A stretch of 64,000 bases of DNA from Bacteroidales bacterium (GCA_017546605.1 JAFYSH010000011.1:1-64000); one strand, 5' to 3'; shown: positions 8,430 through 17,722, counted from the stretch's first letter. Translations and numbers: made by a program. The notes: generated by a model not told the origin, from the letters alone.

Positions 8430-9192
8430 CCAACTTAAGTTCGCTAATGCTGCTCATGGTGCGGATTTTTCCACCTGTGACAAATGAGATATTTCCTGTT
8501 TCCTCGGAGACAACAATGGCGTCTGCGTCCGTTTCGGATGAGATGCTGACGGCTGCCCGGTGACGCATTCCGTATTGGGGGGGGAGGTTGGGGTTTTCTA
8601 CGATGGGTAATGTGCAGCGGGCGGCTACAATTCGCTCGGTGGTAATGACCATGGCTCCATCGTGTAGGGGCGAGTTTTTGAAGAAAATGTTCTGAATCAG
8701 CCGGCGGTTGAGTTTGGCATCAATCCGGTCTCCAGTCTCAATGATGAATTCCAACGATGATTTGTGGGAAACTACAATGAGTGCTCCGGTTTTTGTTTCA
8801 GCCATACTGCTGCAGGCTTGTGTGATTTCTTCGATTCTACTGCTGTCAATTTCCCGGTCTTGTCCGCCGCCGATGAGTATTTTGTATAACCGGCCGGCTT
8901 TGGTTTTGGCAATGTATTGACTACCAAGGTGTAACAGAAATCTTCGGATCTCCTGTTGGAAGATGACCACCAGCGCAATCACACCAACTCCCAAAACTTG
9001 TCCTAAGATCGCAGAAAGCAAGTCCATGTTCAGGGATTTCACCAGGAACCAGAAGAGATACAGGAAAATGATGCCAAAGAAAATGTAGATGGCATTGGTG
9101 CCCCGAATCAGTTTGAAGAGTTGGTAAATGAGGTAAGTTACCAGCAGGATATCCAGGATATCGATGATTGTTATGTTGATAAAGTCGAACAT
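8404..9192 (-). CDS. cdaA: Diadenylate cyclase CdaA
   Basis: The product condenses two ATP into the second messenger c-di-AMP. The 262 residues contain three N-terminal transmembrane helices (about 10-95) followed by a cytoplasmic DAC domain. The domain motifs are HKSSLEFIIETGDRIDAKL, SPLHDGAMVIT (DGA) and GMRHRAAVSISSETDA (RHR). That is the CdaA/DacA architecture rather than DisA, which has no membrane helices. The usual partner CdaR and the glmM neighbour of Firmicutes are absent here. A -7 box TAAATTTG lies 14 bases upstream of the ATG. The 3' end overlaps plsY tail to tail by 26 bases. Confidence 0.95.
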   Translation of the reverse strand: MFDFINITIIDILDILLVTYLIYQLFKLIRGTNAIYIFFGIIFLYLFWFLVKSLNMDLLSAILGQVLGVGVIALVVIFQQEIRRFLLHLGSQYIAKTKAGRLYKILIGGGQDREIDSSRIEEITQACSSMAETKTGALIVVSHKSSLEFIIETGDRIDAKLNRRLIQNIFFKNSPLHDGAMVITTERIVAARCTLPIVENPNLPPQYGMRHRAAVSISSETDADAIVVSEETGNISFVTGGKIRTMSSISELKLAIENSYKK

Positions 9193-9206
9193 CGCATGAG
9201 TTTGCG

Positions 9207-9214
9207 CAAATTTA
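9207..9214 (-). promoter_or_regulatory. -7 promoter box for cdaA
   Basis: The minus strand reads TAAATTTG, matching TAnnTTTG, 14 bases upstream of the cdaA ATG. The predicted leader is very short. Confidence 0.5.
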
Positions 9215-9247
9215 TATTTTTTTCAGAACAACGGCAACAGAAAAATC

Positions 9248-9991
9248 CTACAGATCTCCTGCGAACCCGAGCGTTGCCACACTGACGCGGACCGATGGGA
9301 CGGATTGTAGGGCATTGATACATGCCTCCAGCGTGGCACCGGTGGTCAGCACGTCATCCACCAGGAGCCAGTGTTGGTCTGTGGCGGGGATGATTGTCGG
9401 ATTTAAGCGGAACGCGTTCTGCAGATTGGTTCTTCGTGCCTCTGCATCCAATTGTGTCTGTGTCCGGGTATAGCGTTGGCGCTGCAACAAATTGGGATAG
9501 AGCGGCAGTTGTAGCATGTCGGCAATGCCTTTGGCGATCCATTCGGCCTGATTGTAGCCCCGGGACCATTGCCGGAACCAATGTAATGGAACGGGCACGA
9601 TGCCTGTCCATCCCTTTTCGGCCGCCAGTGGCAGAAGTTGCTTCCCCAAGCGTTGTCCCATCAGTCGTCCGAGTTTCCGACCTCCCTGGTATTTGATCCG
9701 GTGGACCAAAGCCGGGTACGAACCGGTCTTGTCAAAATAAAAAAGAGAACAGACCGTATCGATTGCAATACGGTCTGTCAGCCGTTGCTCTGCAGGGTTG
9801 TTCCGCCAATCCCAAAAATGGGTTAGCGGAAGGTCCCGTTCGCAGATCAGACAGAGGTCTGTTTCACAAGGTATGAGTTGCCGTCCGCACACCGGACAGG
9901 TTCGGGGAAAGAGTGTTTCCCAAAGTGCGGTCCACGTGTTGATCAGAAGAAGGCTTTTTTCAAGGTTTCTACTGCATCCAATTTTTCCCAT
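9248..9991 (-). CDS. comFC: ComF-family phosphoribosyltransferase-like protein
   Basis: The 247 residues begin with a zinc-finger-like region ([23 protein letters not shown], four Cys pairs, residues 34-56). A PRTase-type domain follows, with the PRPP-binding loop [16 protein letters not shown] near residue 210 and the ComFC motif [13 protein letters not shown] near 140. In competent bacteria ComFC supports DNA uptake. Elsewhere the substrate is unknown. The ATG at 9991 overlaps the end of metK by 49 bases. No later ATG precedes the Cys cluster, so either this long overlap or a non-ATG start is used. It is probably cotranscribed with metK. Confidence 0.88.
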   Translation of the reverse strand: MGKIGCSRNLEKSLLLINTWTALWETLFPRTCPVCGRQLIPCETDLCLICERDLPLTHFWDWRNNPAEQRLTDRIAIDTVCSLFYFDKTGSYPALVHRIKYQGGRKLGRLMGQRLGKQLLPLAAEKGWTGIVPVPLHWFRQWSRGYNQAEWIAKGIADMLQLPLYPNLLQRQRYTRTQTQLDAEARRTNLQNAFRLNPTIIPATDQHWLLVDDVLTTGATLEACINALQSVPSVRVSVATLGFAGDL

Positions 9992-11190
9992 CCGAAGAAT
10001 TGTACGGTTTCGGTTCGGGTTTCGCCGTTGCGTACAAGGTTGACCGGTTGGGTGTAAGGTGTTCTTCCGAAGTGACCATAGGAGGCAGTAGGCTGGAAGA
10101 TCGGGTTCTTGAGACCAAAACGTTCTACGATCTTGGCAGGGCGCAAGTCAAACAAGTTGCGGATGATCTCTGCAATTTCTCCGTCTGTTTTGTTGATCAG
10201 TGCAGTGCCGTAGGTGTTGATGTACAAGCTGACAGGTTCAGCAACGCCGATGGCGTAAGCCACTTGTACCAAAACTTCGCGGGCAATACCGGCAGCCACC
10301 ATGTTTTTCGCAATGTGGCGGGCGGCGTAGGCAGCCGAACGGTCCACTTTGCTGGAGTCTTTTCCTGAGAATGCGCCACCGCCGTGAGCACCGCGTCCGC
10401 CGTAGGTGTCTACGATGATTTTACGACCGGTCAAACCGGTATCTCCGTGCGGGCCACCGATGACAAATTTGCCGGTAGGGTTGACCAAAAGGCGGTAATG
10501 GTCGTCAAACAGACGGGCAGTTTGTTCGGACAATTTGGCCTTCAGGCGAGGGATGAGAATGTTTTGAATGTCTTCGCGAATGCGGTTTTGCATAGCTTGG
10601 TCTTCGTCAAACTCATCGTGTTGGGTGGAAACCACTACGGTGTGGATGCGCAAAGGTTGGTGGTTGTCATCGTATTCGATGGTGATTTGGGATTTGGCAT
10701 CCGGGCGCAGGTAGGTCATTTCTTGACCGGCTTTGCGGATGTCTGCCAATTCCTCCAAGATGCGGTGAGCCAAGACGAGCGGCAGGGGCATGTATTCCGG
10801 GGTGTCAGAACAAGCGTAACCAAACATCATACCTTGGTCGCCAGCTCCTTGCTCTTCAGCTTTTTCGTTGACAACGCCCCGGTTGATGTCAGGGGATTGT
10901 TCATGAACGGCTGAAAGGATGCCGCAGGATTTGGCATCAAACATGTATTCAGCTTTGGTGTAACCAATTTGTTCAATGACGTTGCGTGCGATTTGTTGGA
11001 TGTCCACATAGGCTTCTGCCCGAACTTCTCCACCGACTACCACCAGTCCAGTGCTGACGAAGGTTTCGCAGGCTACCTTTGCGTCCGGATCCTGACGCAA
11101 GAAATCGTCCAGGATTGCATCGGAAATTTGGTCCGCCACTTTGTCGGGGTGTCCTTCCGATACGGATTCAGATGAAAATAAATAAGCCAT
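9943..11190 (-). CDS. metK: S-adenosylmethionine synthetase
   Basis: MetK makes SAM from methionine and ATP in the cytosol. The 415 residues carry all signatures: [20 protein letters not shown] (residues 8-27), [14 protein letters not shown], and [21 protein letters not shown] chose ATG 11190 (MAYLFSSES), which matches the conserved family N-terminus. An in-frame ATG at 11241 would put the first 17 codons across the leader terminator and is rejected. The 5' leader (11191-11322) holds a SAM-II-like riboswitch with an intrinsic terminator, so the gene is predicted to be turned off by its own product. The downstream comFC gene overlaps it. Confidence 0.97.
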   Translation of the reverse strand: MAYLFSSESVSEGHPDKVADQISDAILDDFLRQDPDAKVACETFVSTGLVVVGGEVRAEAYVDIQQIARNVIEQIGYTKAEYMFDAKSCGILSAVHEQSPDINRGVVNEKAEEQGAGDQGMMFGYACSDTPEYMPLPLVLAHRILEELADIRKAGQEMTYLRPDAKSQITIEYDDNHQPLRIHTVVVSTQHDEFDEDQAMQNRIREDIQNILIPRLKAKLSEQTARLFDDHYRLLVNPTGKFVIGGPHGDTGLTGRKIIVDTYGGRGAHGGGAFSGKDSSKVDRSAAYAARHIAKNMVAAGIAREVLVQVAYAIGVAEPVSLYINTYGTALINKTDGEIAEIIRNLFDLRPAKIVERFGLKNPIFQPTASYGHFGRTPYTQPVNLVRNGETRTETVQFFGWEKLDAVETLKKAFF

Positions 11191-11199
11191 ATTACTGTT

Positions 11200-11236
11200 T
11201 TTAAATAAAAAATCTCTTTCTGTGTGGAAGAGATTT
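11200..11236 (-). terminator. Intrinsic terminator in the metK leader (riboswitch expression platform)
   Basis: On the minus strand, arms AAATCTCTT (11236-11228) and AAAGAGATTT (11219-11210) form a 9-bp stem. The loop contains CCACACAG, and a run of T residues follows. It stands before the metK ATG, so it can only act as a conditional terminator. Confidence 0.75.
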
Positions 11237-11253
11237 GACATTGCAGTACCGGG

Positions 11254-11313
11254 GCTAAATGAGTGTCTTTAGCATTTTTTTCTGTGGTTGCAAGCGAGTC
11301 AAATCCGTCCACA
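11254..11313 (-). promoter_or_regulatory. SAM-II-like riboswitch aptamer controlling metK
   Basis: On the minus strand, stem P1 pairs TGTGG (11313-11309) with CCACA (11287-11283). The loop carries GATTTG (11305-11300) and GCTTGCAACCAC (11295-11284). An A-rich linker leads to GCTAAAG (11273-11267). From memory, this order (P1, GAUUU, CUUGCA-CCAC, A-rich, GCUAAA) is the SAM-II aptamer core; SAM-V is a related alternative. Two competing pairings are visible. TTTAGC (11259-11254) can sequester GCTAAA. CAAATC and TCCACA of the terminator 5' arm and loop (11237-11223) can pair with GATTTG and TGTGGA of the aptamer. SAM binding should therefore favour the terminator. Confidence 0.75.
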
Positions 11314-11327
11314 TTTATATTGCGGTG

Positions 11328-11335
11328 CAAAGATA
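11328..11335 (-). promoter_or_regulatory. -7 promoter box for metK
   Basis: The minus strand reads TATCTTTG. Transcription from here would start about 15 bases before riboswitch stem P1. Confidence 0.6.
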
Positions 11336-11385
11336 ATAATTCTTGAGAAAATGGTGTATAAATTTTTTAAAACTTAATATTTTTT

Positions 11386-11393
11386 TATCTTTG
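11386..11393 (+). promoter_or_regulatory. -7 promoter box for the Oar-like receptor gene
   Basis: The plus strand reads TATCTTTG. Transcription should start near 11399, which makes the ATG at 11404 nearly leaderless and supports the ATG at 11428. Confidence 0.6.
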
Positions 11394-11427
11394 TCTGCTA
11401 GGAATGAACCAATTTAACCAAATATCT

Positions 11428-14400
11428 ATGAAACAACTAGTTAAGAATTTCTGTATGGCTGTTGTACTATTTTGTGCGGCAGCAGCAGCGTTCGCTCAAG
11501 TAACTACTTCTTCCATGAGTGGTACTGTGGTGGACGTCAATGGAGACCCCGTTGTTGGTGCGACAGTGGTGGCAACTCACACTCCTTCCGGTACGCAATA
11601 TTTTGCGGTAGCCGATGGTAAGGGTATGTTCCGGATTTTGAGCATTCGTCCGGGTGGACCCTACACCGTATCCATCGAAATGATGGGTTTTGTAAAGGTT
11701 GAACAAACCGGTATCAGCGTGGCATTGTCTGATAACTACGTATTGAACGCAACTATGCAAGAAGACTCAATGACTCTTGATGCAGCGGTTGTGACCGTGG
11801 AAGGCAAGAATTCCAACATGCGTTCAGACCGTGCTGGTGCGATGACCAACTTGGATATGACCCAATTGGCATCTTTGCCGGTATTGAGCCGTAGCATTTC
11901 AGATGTGGTAAAATTGACTCCTCAGTCATACGACTCAGGTAGTGGTCCTCAAATCGGGGGCGGTACCTATCGTCAAAACTTCTTTACCATTGACGGTGCA
12001 GCTGCTAACAACGCTTTCGGTATCGGAGAAAGTATGCCGGTAGGCGGTAGTGTGATCTCAATGGATGCGATCGAACAAATTTCTGTCAATGTAACTCCTT
12101 ACGACGTTCGTCAAAGTGGTTTCATCGGGGGTTCAATGGCTGCGGTAACCCGTTCAGGTAGCAACCAATTTGAAGCATCTGCTTACATGTACTACTATGA
12201 CCAAGATTTCCGTGGTAATCGTGTGGGTGATGTGAAATTGGATCTCAGTAAAGAAACCAACATGATTTACGGGGTTCGCGTAGGTGGTCCGATCATCAAG
12301 AACAAACTCTTCTTCTTTGCAAACTTTGAAATGGAAAGCAATGTGACTCCGGGTCCGAGTCACCGTGCATCAACTGAGGCAAATCCGTACACCAACGGAT
12401 CGGATAATATTTCTCGCCCGAGCGCTTCTGTGATGGATGCTCTTTCTGGTTACTTGAAAAAGAATTATGGATATGATCCGGGTTTGTATCAAGGTTATTC
12501 TTCAGAAGCTCCGGGTTGGAAATTGTTGGCTCGTTTGGACTGGAACATCAACAATAACCATAAGTTCAACATTCGTTACACCAACACCAAATCCAAATAT
12601 GTATCAGCTCCTTCAACTTCTACTTCAGGATTGGGTGACCGTAACTTTACCACTAAAAACCGTTTGGCAAATACCGCAATGTACTTCCAAAATGCGCGTT
12701 ACTACCAAGAACAAAACTTCTCATCTTTCGCAGCTGAGTTGAACTCCCGTTTCTTGGATGGCCGTATGAACAATATGTTGCGTGCAACTTACTCACACCA
12801 ATACGAACCTCGTAGTGTGGAAGGCGGATTCTTCCCGTTCGTGGATGTGGTAGTAGCTGGTGATATCTATACTTCATTTGGTACAGAGTTGTTCTCTTAT
12901 GGTAACTTGCGTGATGTGCAAACATTCAACATTACCGATGAATTGTCATACTCTGCAGGTATTCACAACTTGTTTGCAGGGGTTCAATACGAATGGAACT
13001 TGACCAAAAACGGTTTCCAACGTTTTGGTGCCGGTTACTATACCTTCTTGTTCGATTCAGAAAACGATTTGATGAGTGCCATGAACAACAACACATTGTT
13101 CGCGGATCCTCATCAATTTGCGATCACTCACTCATTGGAAGATCCTAATGGACAATCTTATCCGAGATTTACTTTCAATCAGTTGTCTTTCTACTTGCAA
13201 GATGAAATTGCTATCAGCGACCGATTCAAATTGACAGCTGGTTTGCGTCTCGAATTGCCGATGTATCCGGATTTGTCTTACAACTACAGCAAACAAGTAG
13301 CTGATGCAACCTTTGCTGAATACAATGGTAATGGTGGTAAGTACGATACTCGTCAATTGCCCTCTACCCAATTGATGTTCTCTCCTCGCATTGGTTTCAA
13401 CTGGGATATTACCGGTGATCGCAACTACATTTTGCGTGGGGGTACTGGTTTGTTCACCGGTCGTCTTCCTTTCGTATGGATCGTTGCTCAAGCCGGTGAC
13501 TCAGGTGTGATTCAAACTACTTACACAGCCGTGAAAGGTGAAGAAGGTAAAGTATTGCCGGCATTCACTGACAACCGTAAAGAAATGATCGATCAAGTTT
13601 ATGATCCGAATGCACAAGCTTTGTCAATTAGCAGTATTACGTTGATGGCAGATGATTTGCGTATGCCGCAAACTTGGAAAACATCTTTGGCAATGGACGT
13701 TCGTTTGCCGGGTGATGTGATGGCAACTTTGGAAGGTATTTACAACTACGACATTGATCCGGTAACGATCACCAACGTGGGTTTGAAAGATCCTACCCTC
13801 ACCAATATCCAAGGCTATGCAGATAACCGCTATGTATGGGGTGACGTTTATGACAAGAAGATTAAAAATGCTTACTTGTTGCACAATGCTGACAAACATG
13901 GTCACTATTATTCATTGACGGCTAAGTTGGAAAAGAACAACTGGTATGGATTCAATGGTATGGTTGCCTATACTTATAGCAGTGCACAAAGCTTGAGCGA
14001 TGGTTTCGGTGATCAAGTTTACTCAGCTTGGAACTCTGCGAATACCGTCAATGGTCAAAATATGTTGGACTTGGGCTATGCTAGCTACGTAATGCCTCAC
14101 CGCTTGATCGCATCTTTGGGATATCGGGTAGAGTATGGTAAGAACTTCGCAACCTCTATCAACTTGTTGTATGATGGTGGTCCGAGAAGCCGTGCTTCTT
14201 ACACTTATACCAAGAATATCGTTGGTGACGGTGGTGCTAACAACTTGATCTATGTGCCGAAGACCAAAGATGAACTGCAATTTGCAGATTATGAATACAC
14301 CGATGCAAGCAAAAATAAAGTGGTGTATACCGCAGATCAACAACGCGAAGACTTCTGGAACTACGTAGAACAAGATCCTTACTTGCGTACTCGCAAAGGT

Positions 14401-14754
14401 CAATACGCAGAACGTAACGGTTTGATTTTCCCGTGGGTTCACCAATTTGACTTGCGTATTACCCAAGACTTCTACCTCAAGATGCAAAATGGCCAACGCA
14501 ACACCTTGCAATTGGGCTTGGATGTTCGCAACCTGGGAGCACTCCTGAACCCGAACTGGGGCCAATTTGTTACCATGAACCGCAGCTCAATCTTGGAAGT
14601 AGCCAAGAATGGTTGGTCAAAAGATGGAGACCAACAACCTGTGTTCAAATTTATGCGTAACGGTACTGAAGTTTTGGACAAGACCTTCACTCCGAGTGTT
14701 GGAACCGCATCAACTTATTTGATCCAATTGAGCGTTCGTTATATCTTCAAATAG
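11428..14754 (+). CDS. Oar-like TonB-dependent outer-membrane receptor
   Basis: The product has 1108 residues. A signal peptide ends AAAAAFAQ. A carboxypeptidase-regulatory-like beta-sandwich follows (SGTVVDVNGDPVVGATVVATH; about residues 25-110). Next is a plug domain (LPVLSRSISDVVKLTPQS, IGGGTYRQNFFTIDGAAANNAFG, VTPYDVRQSGFIGGSMAAVTRSGSNQFEASAYMY in pieces, about 140-245). The rest is a large beta-barrel ending in the aromatic strand IQLSVRYIFK. This matches the Oar/TonB receptor family, whose ligand is not predictable. Codon use is strongly biased (Leu TTG, Gln CAA, Arg CGT), as for a highly expressed outer-membrane protein. The start follows from the promoter at 11386-11393. A strong terminator follows, so it is monocistronic. 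Confidence 0.92.
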   Translation: MKQLVKNFCMAVVLFCAAAAAFAQVTTSSMSGTVVDVNGDPVVGATVVATHTPSGTQYFAVADGKGMFRILSIRPGGPYTVSIEMMGFVKVEQTGISVALSDNYVLNATMQEDSMTLDAAVVTVEGKNSNMRSDRAGAMTNLDMTQLASLPVLSRSISDVVKLTPQSYDSGSGPQIGGGTYRQNFFTIDGAAANNAFGIGESMPVGGSVISMDAIEQISVNVTPYDVRQSGFIGGSMAAVTRSGSNQFEASAYMYYYDQDFRGNRVGDVKLDLSKETNMIYGVRVGGPIIKNKLFFFANFEMESNVTPGPSHRASTEANPYTNGSDNISRPSASVMDALSGYLKKNYGYDPGLYQGYSSEAPGWKLLARLDWNINNNHKFNIRYTNTKSKYVSAPSTSTSGLGDRNFTTKNRLANTAMYFQNARYYQEQNFSSFAAELNSRFLDGRMNNMLRATYSHQYEPRSVEGGFFPFVDVVVAGDIYTSFGTELFSYGNLRDVQTFNITDELSYSAGIHNLFAGVQYEWNLTKNGFQRFGAGYYTFLFDSENDLMSAMNNNTLFADPHQFAITHSLEDPNGQSYPRFTFNQLSFYLQDEIAISDRFKLTAGLRLELPMYPDLSYNYSKQVADATFAEYNGNGGKYDTRQLPSTQLMFSPRIGFNWDITGDRNYILRGGTGLFTGRLPFVWIVAQAGDSGVIQTTYTAVKGEEGKVLPAFTDNRKEMIDQVYDPNAQALSISSITLMADDLRMPQTWKTSLAMDVRLPGDVMATLEGIYNYDIDPVTITNVGLKDPTLTNIQGYADNRYVWGDVYDKKIKNAYLLHNADKHGHYYSLTAKLEKNNWYGFNGMVAYTYSSAQSLSDGFGDQVYSAWNSANTVNGQNMLDLGYASYVMPHRLIASLGYRVEYGKNFATSINLLYDGGPRSRASYTYTKNIVGDGGANNLIYVPKTKDELQFADYEYTDASKNKVVYTADQQREDFWNYVEQDPYLRTRKGQYAERNGLIFPWVHQFDLRITQDFYLKMQNGQRNTLQLGLDVRNLGALLNPNWGQFVTMNRSSILEVAKNGWSKDGDQQPVFKFMRNGTEVLDKTFTPSVGTASTYLIQLSVRYIFK

Positions 14755-14777
14755 CCTTTGAAGAGGTTTTAATAGGG

Positions 14778-14815
14778 GATGGCCGGTGTCTTTGGATGCC
14801 GGCCATCTTTTTGTG
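14778..14815 (+). terminator. Intrinsic terminator after the Oar-like receptor gene
   Basis: A perfect 9-bp GC-rich stem GATGGCCGG / CCGGCCATC with a 12-base loop is followed by TTTTT. It lies 24 bases after the receptor stop codon. Confidence 0.88.
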
Positions 14816-14848
14816 CAATAGGACATTTCGTTTTTACGAACAATTGCC

Positions 14849-14856
14849 TATCTTTG
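14849..14856 (+). promoter_or_regulatory. -7 promoter box for yraN
   Basis: The plus strand reads TATCTTTG. It lies 23 bases before the ATG at 14880 and after the in-frame ATG at 14796, so it decides the yraN start. Confidence 0.55.
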
Positions 14857-14879
14857 TGAAATTTTGTGCTAGTGTGCGT

Positions 14880-15260
14880 ATGGATGCTTGTGGGAAGACA
14901 ACGGTGCAATTAGGTTTGCTGGGAGAACAACGGGCTTTGGAGCATTTGTTGCAGCAGGGTTTCCAGCTGCGTGCCCGTAATTGGAGGTACCGGCATTGGG
15001 AGTTGGATTTGGTGATGGAAGATCCGGATTTCTTGCGGATCGTTGAGGTGCGGATGAGGATGTTGCCATCCAGGCAGTTGCCCATTGAAACGATCACAAA
15101 AAAGAAACAGGCCCATTTGATTCGGGCAGCCGGTGCTTATGTGCGCAGGTTTGGAATCCAGAAAGAGGTCGTTTTTGACGTGGTCTCGGTTCTGGTGAAT
15201 GGCGAAGAATTCATTATTGAGTATTTCCCGGAAGCTTTTTATCCGTTGGGCAGGATGTAG
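14880..15260 (+). CDS. yraN: YraN family protein (UPF0102), nuclease-like fold
   Basis: The product is a 126-residue protein of the YraN/UPF0102 family, which has an endonuclease-like core of uncertain function. The expected layout is visible: LGLLGEQRALEHLLQQGF, then RARNWRYRHWELDLVMED (family form NWR...GEiDlI), then LRIVEVRMR. The last takes the place of the usual VEVK-R motif, so Lys is replaced by Arg. The basic/aliphatic C-terminus follows. It is in the same direction as manC with a 12 bp gap and probably shares its promoter. ATG 14880 is preferred because the promoter box lies downstream of the earlier ATG. Confidence 0.85.
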   Translation: MDACGKTTVQLGLLGEQRALEHLLQQGFQLRARNWRYRHWELDLVMEDPDFLRIVEVRMRMLPSRQLPIETITKKKQAHLIRAAGAYVRRFGIQKEVVFDVVSVLVNGEEFIIEYFPEAFYPLGRM

Positions 15261-15272
15261 AATAGAAAAGGA

Positions 15273-16376
15273 ATGAGTACTATGACTTCAAATAAGTATT
15301 GTGTGATTATGGCAGGTGGCGTTGGTAGCCGTTTTTGGCCCATCAGCCGCAATGAGCGTCCCAAACAGTTTCTGGATATTTTGGGGACGGGTCGGACTTT
15401 CCTGCAACAGACGTATGACCGATTTTCCCACATTGTGCCGGAAGATCACATCCTGGTGGTGACATCCGAAACCTACCGGGAATTGGTGCAGAAACAATTG
15501 CCGCAAGTGCTGCCGGAAAACATTTTGTGTGAGCCGTTCCGACGCAACACCGCTCCTTGTATTGCGTATGCTACCTATAAATTGTGGAAAAAGGATCCGA
15601 ATGCAACCGTGGTGGTTGCTCCTTCGGATCATCACATCACTCATGAGCATTTGTTTGCGGAAACCATACGCAATGCGATGAATTATGCGGATGGACACGA
15701 CAAGCTCATTACCTTGGGTATTGAGCCGACGCGTCCGGAAACCGGCTATGGCTACATTCAAGCCAACGTGCGGAACTATGAGAGTGTAGGTGGTGATATC
15801 TTCCACTCGGTCAAAACATTTACCGAGAAGCCGAATCGGGAGTTGGCAGAAGTCTTTATCAAGAGTGGAGAATTCTTGTGGAATTCCGGTATTTTTATCT
15901 GGAATTTGCGCACGATTCGCTCCGAATTGGAGCGTTGGTTGCCGGCTGTTACGGATTTGTTCCAACGGGGACAGGATCTCTACGATACGCCCGATGAACA
16001 ACGTTATATCCAACAAGTGTATGCGGATTGTACTAGCATATCCATTGACTATGGTGTTATGGAAAAGACGCGATGTGCGTGGGTGCTGAAGGCCGGATTT
16101 GGCTGGTCTGACTTGGGAACCTGGGATTCGCTCTACAGTCACGCAAACAAAGATGAACACCGCAATTTTATTCATTGTGAAGAGTTGATGATGGATAAAA
16201 TCAGCGGCTCGATTGTATATTCGACAGAAGAGGGGAAGTTACTGGCAATAAAGGGGCTGGATAACTTTATGATCATTAATACAGATGATGTGCTGATGAT
16301 CTGTCCGCGAGATGAAGTGCGTTTTAAGAATATGTTGACGGATCTGGCCGTCTATGAAAAGAGTAAATATCAATAG
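15273..16376 (+). CDS. manC: Mannose-1-phosphate guanylyltransferase
   Basis: The enzyme makes GDP-mannose from mannose-1-phosphate and GTP. The 367 residues show the nucleotidyltransferase signature MAGGVGSRFWPISRNERPKQ (residues 13-32), VVAPSDHHI near 115, GYGYIQ near 150, FTEKP near 180, and WNSGIFIWN near 205. Only the transferase domain is present. The isomerase half found in bifunctional ManC/AlgA is absent, and the length matches the single-domain class. ATG 15282 (M4) is an alternative start. A phosphohexomutase gene at 48245-49600 could supply the substrate. The product would feed O-antigen, capsule or glycoprotein synthesis, which is inference. Confidence 0.93.
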   Translation: MSTMTSNKYCVIMAGGVGSRFWPISRNERPKQFLDILGTGRTFLQQTYDRFSHIVPEDHILVVTSETYRELVQKQLPQVLPENILCEPFRRNTAPCIAYATYKLWKKDPNATVVVAPSDHHITHEHLFAETIRNAMNYADGHDKLITLGIEPTRPETGYGYIQANVRNYESVGGDIFHSVKTFTEKPNRELAEVFIKSGEFLWNSGIFIWNLRTIRSELERWLPAVTDLFQRGQDLYDTPDEQRYIQQVYADCTSISIDYGVMEKTRCAWVLKAGFGWSDLGTWDSLYSHANKDEHRNFIHCEELMMDKISGSIVYSTEEGKLLAIKGLDNFMIINTDDVLMICPRDEVRFKNMLTDLAVYEKSKYQ

Positions 16377-16399
16377 TAAATTATTAGAAAGAACCGTAT

Positions 16400-17671
16400 A
16401 TGACTAACCAACCTTTAAAGATTAACATTCAGTCAGAAATTGGGAAACTCAATGCCGTTTTGTTGCATGCTCCGGGTGCAGAAGTGGAAAATATGACCCC
16501 TAGAAATGCGCAACGTGCCTTGTATAGCGATATTCTGAACCTCTCCATTGCTCAACGCGAGTACGAACAATTGTATGGCGTGTTGTCCAAGGTAGCGCAG
16601 ATTTACGACGTTAAAACACTGTTGGAAAAGGTCTTGGATAACATGAAAGAGCGCGAAGCTCTTATCGGAAAAATTTGTGTAACAGAAGAGGTGACCGATT
16701 ATTTCGAGGCATTGATGTCAATGAGTTCCAGGAACTTGGCTCGGGTGCTGATTGAAGGTCTTCCTGCCCGTATCAATACCTTGACTTCTTATCTGAACAA
16801 CGAATACTATGCCCTGTTCCCGTTGTACAACTTCTATTTCACCAGAGACTCTTCGGTGACTATTGGTAACAGCGCGTTGATTTGCCGGATGGCCAATAAG
16901 GTTCGGATGCGTGAGTCTTTGATTATGGAAGCTATCTACAAGGGTAGTGGTATGTTTGAATGTGATATTATCAATTCGCACGAATTCCAGCCCACTAGCC
17001 GCGACATTTTTATGGAAGGTGGGGATATTCTCATTGCACGCGAAGACATCCTGCTCATTGGTAATGGTGTTCGTACCAGTACCCAAGGTATCGATTTGCT
17101 GGTAGATCGTTTGTGCCGCAGCAATTTTGAAGGCAAGCGCCACGTCATTGTGCAACAATTGCCGGAAACGCCGGAATCCTTCATTCACTTGGATATGGTG
17201 TTTACGTTGTTGGATCGCGACAAATGCATGGTTTTTGAACCCTTGATTCTAGGTGATAACCAATACCAGACGGTCCACATGACCATCGATAATGGTAAGG
17301 TGACCAAGATTAAGTCGGTTGCAAACATTCCTTCGGTTTTGCGTCGTTTGGGTATGGATCTGGAACCCATTGTCTGCGGAGGTCAAGCCGATGATTGGGA
17401 TCAAGAACGGGAACAATGGCATAGTGGTGCGAACTTCTTTGCTTTTGCTCCTGGTAAGGTTTTGTCCTATGCTCGAAACATTCACACCTTGAACGAATTG
17501 GCAAACAAAGGTTTTGAGATCATTCCTGCATGGGATGTGATTCATGGAAAGGCGGATATTACCGGAGATCGTCTCTGCGTGGTGACCATTGATGGTTCTG
17601 AGTTGCCTCGTGGTGGCGGTGGTGCCCGTTGTATGACCATGCCCCTCTCGCGAAATGCGGTGGAGTGGTAA
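16400..17671 (+). CDS. arcA: Arginine deiminase
   Basis: The enzyme hydrolyses arginine to citrulline and ammonia. The 423 residues contain FTRDSSVTIGNSAL near 155, EGGDILI near 210 and FIHLDMVFTLLD near 260. The C-terminal loop GGGGARCMTMPLSR carries the nucleophile Cys411. Length and motif order fit ArcA rather than the peptidyl-arginine deiminases of Porphyromonas, which have a different catalytic layout. No signal peptide is present, so it is cytosolic. Ornithine carbamoyltransferase and carbamate kinase genes are not adjacent, so the ATP-yielding pathway is incomplete within this window. It follows manC with a 23 bp gap. Confidence 0.92.
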   Translation: MTNQPLKINIQSEIGKLNAVLLHAPGAEVENMTPRNAQRALYSDILNLSIAQREYEQLYGVLSKVAQIYDVKTLLEKVLDNMKEREALIGKICVTEEVTDYFEALMSMSSRNLARVLIEGLPARINTLTSYLNNEYYALFPLYNFYFTRDSSVTIGNSALICRMANKVRMRESLIMEAIYKGSGMFECDIINSHEFQPTSRDIFMEGGDILIAREDILLIGNGVRTSTQGIDLLVDRLCRSNFEGKRHVIVQQLPETPESFIHLDMVFTLLDRDKCMVFEPLILGDNQYQTVHMTIDNGKVTKIKSVANIPSVLRRLGMDLEPIVCGGQADDWDQEREQWHSGANFFAFAPGKVLSYARNIHTLNELANKGFEIIPAWDVIHGKADITGDRLCVVTIDGSELPRGGGGARCMTMPLSRNAVEW

Positions 17672-17690
17672 CAGAATGCCAAAAAAAAAC

Positions 17691-17698
17691 TACCTTTG
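17691..17698 (+). promoter_or_regulatory. -7 promoter box for pheS
   Basis: The plus strand reads TACCTTTG, 24 bases upstream of the chosen pheS ATG at 17723. Confidence 0.6.
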
Positions 17699-17722
17699 TA
17701 CCGCTTAAAGATTCGAGAGAAA

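Noticed and set aside
11188..11241. Longer metK with 17 extra N-terminal residues from ATG 11241
   Set aside because: Those codons run through the intrinsic terminator and antiterminator of the leader, and the family N-terminus begins at ATG 11190.
15288..16175. 295-codon open frame on the minus strand opposite manC
   Set aside because: It mirrors manC codon structure, has no family motif, and manC is unambiguous.
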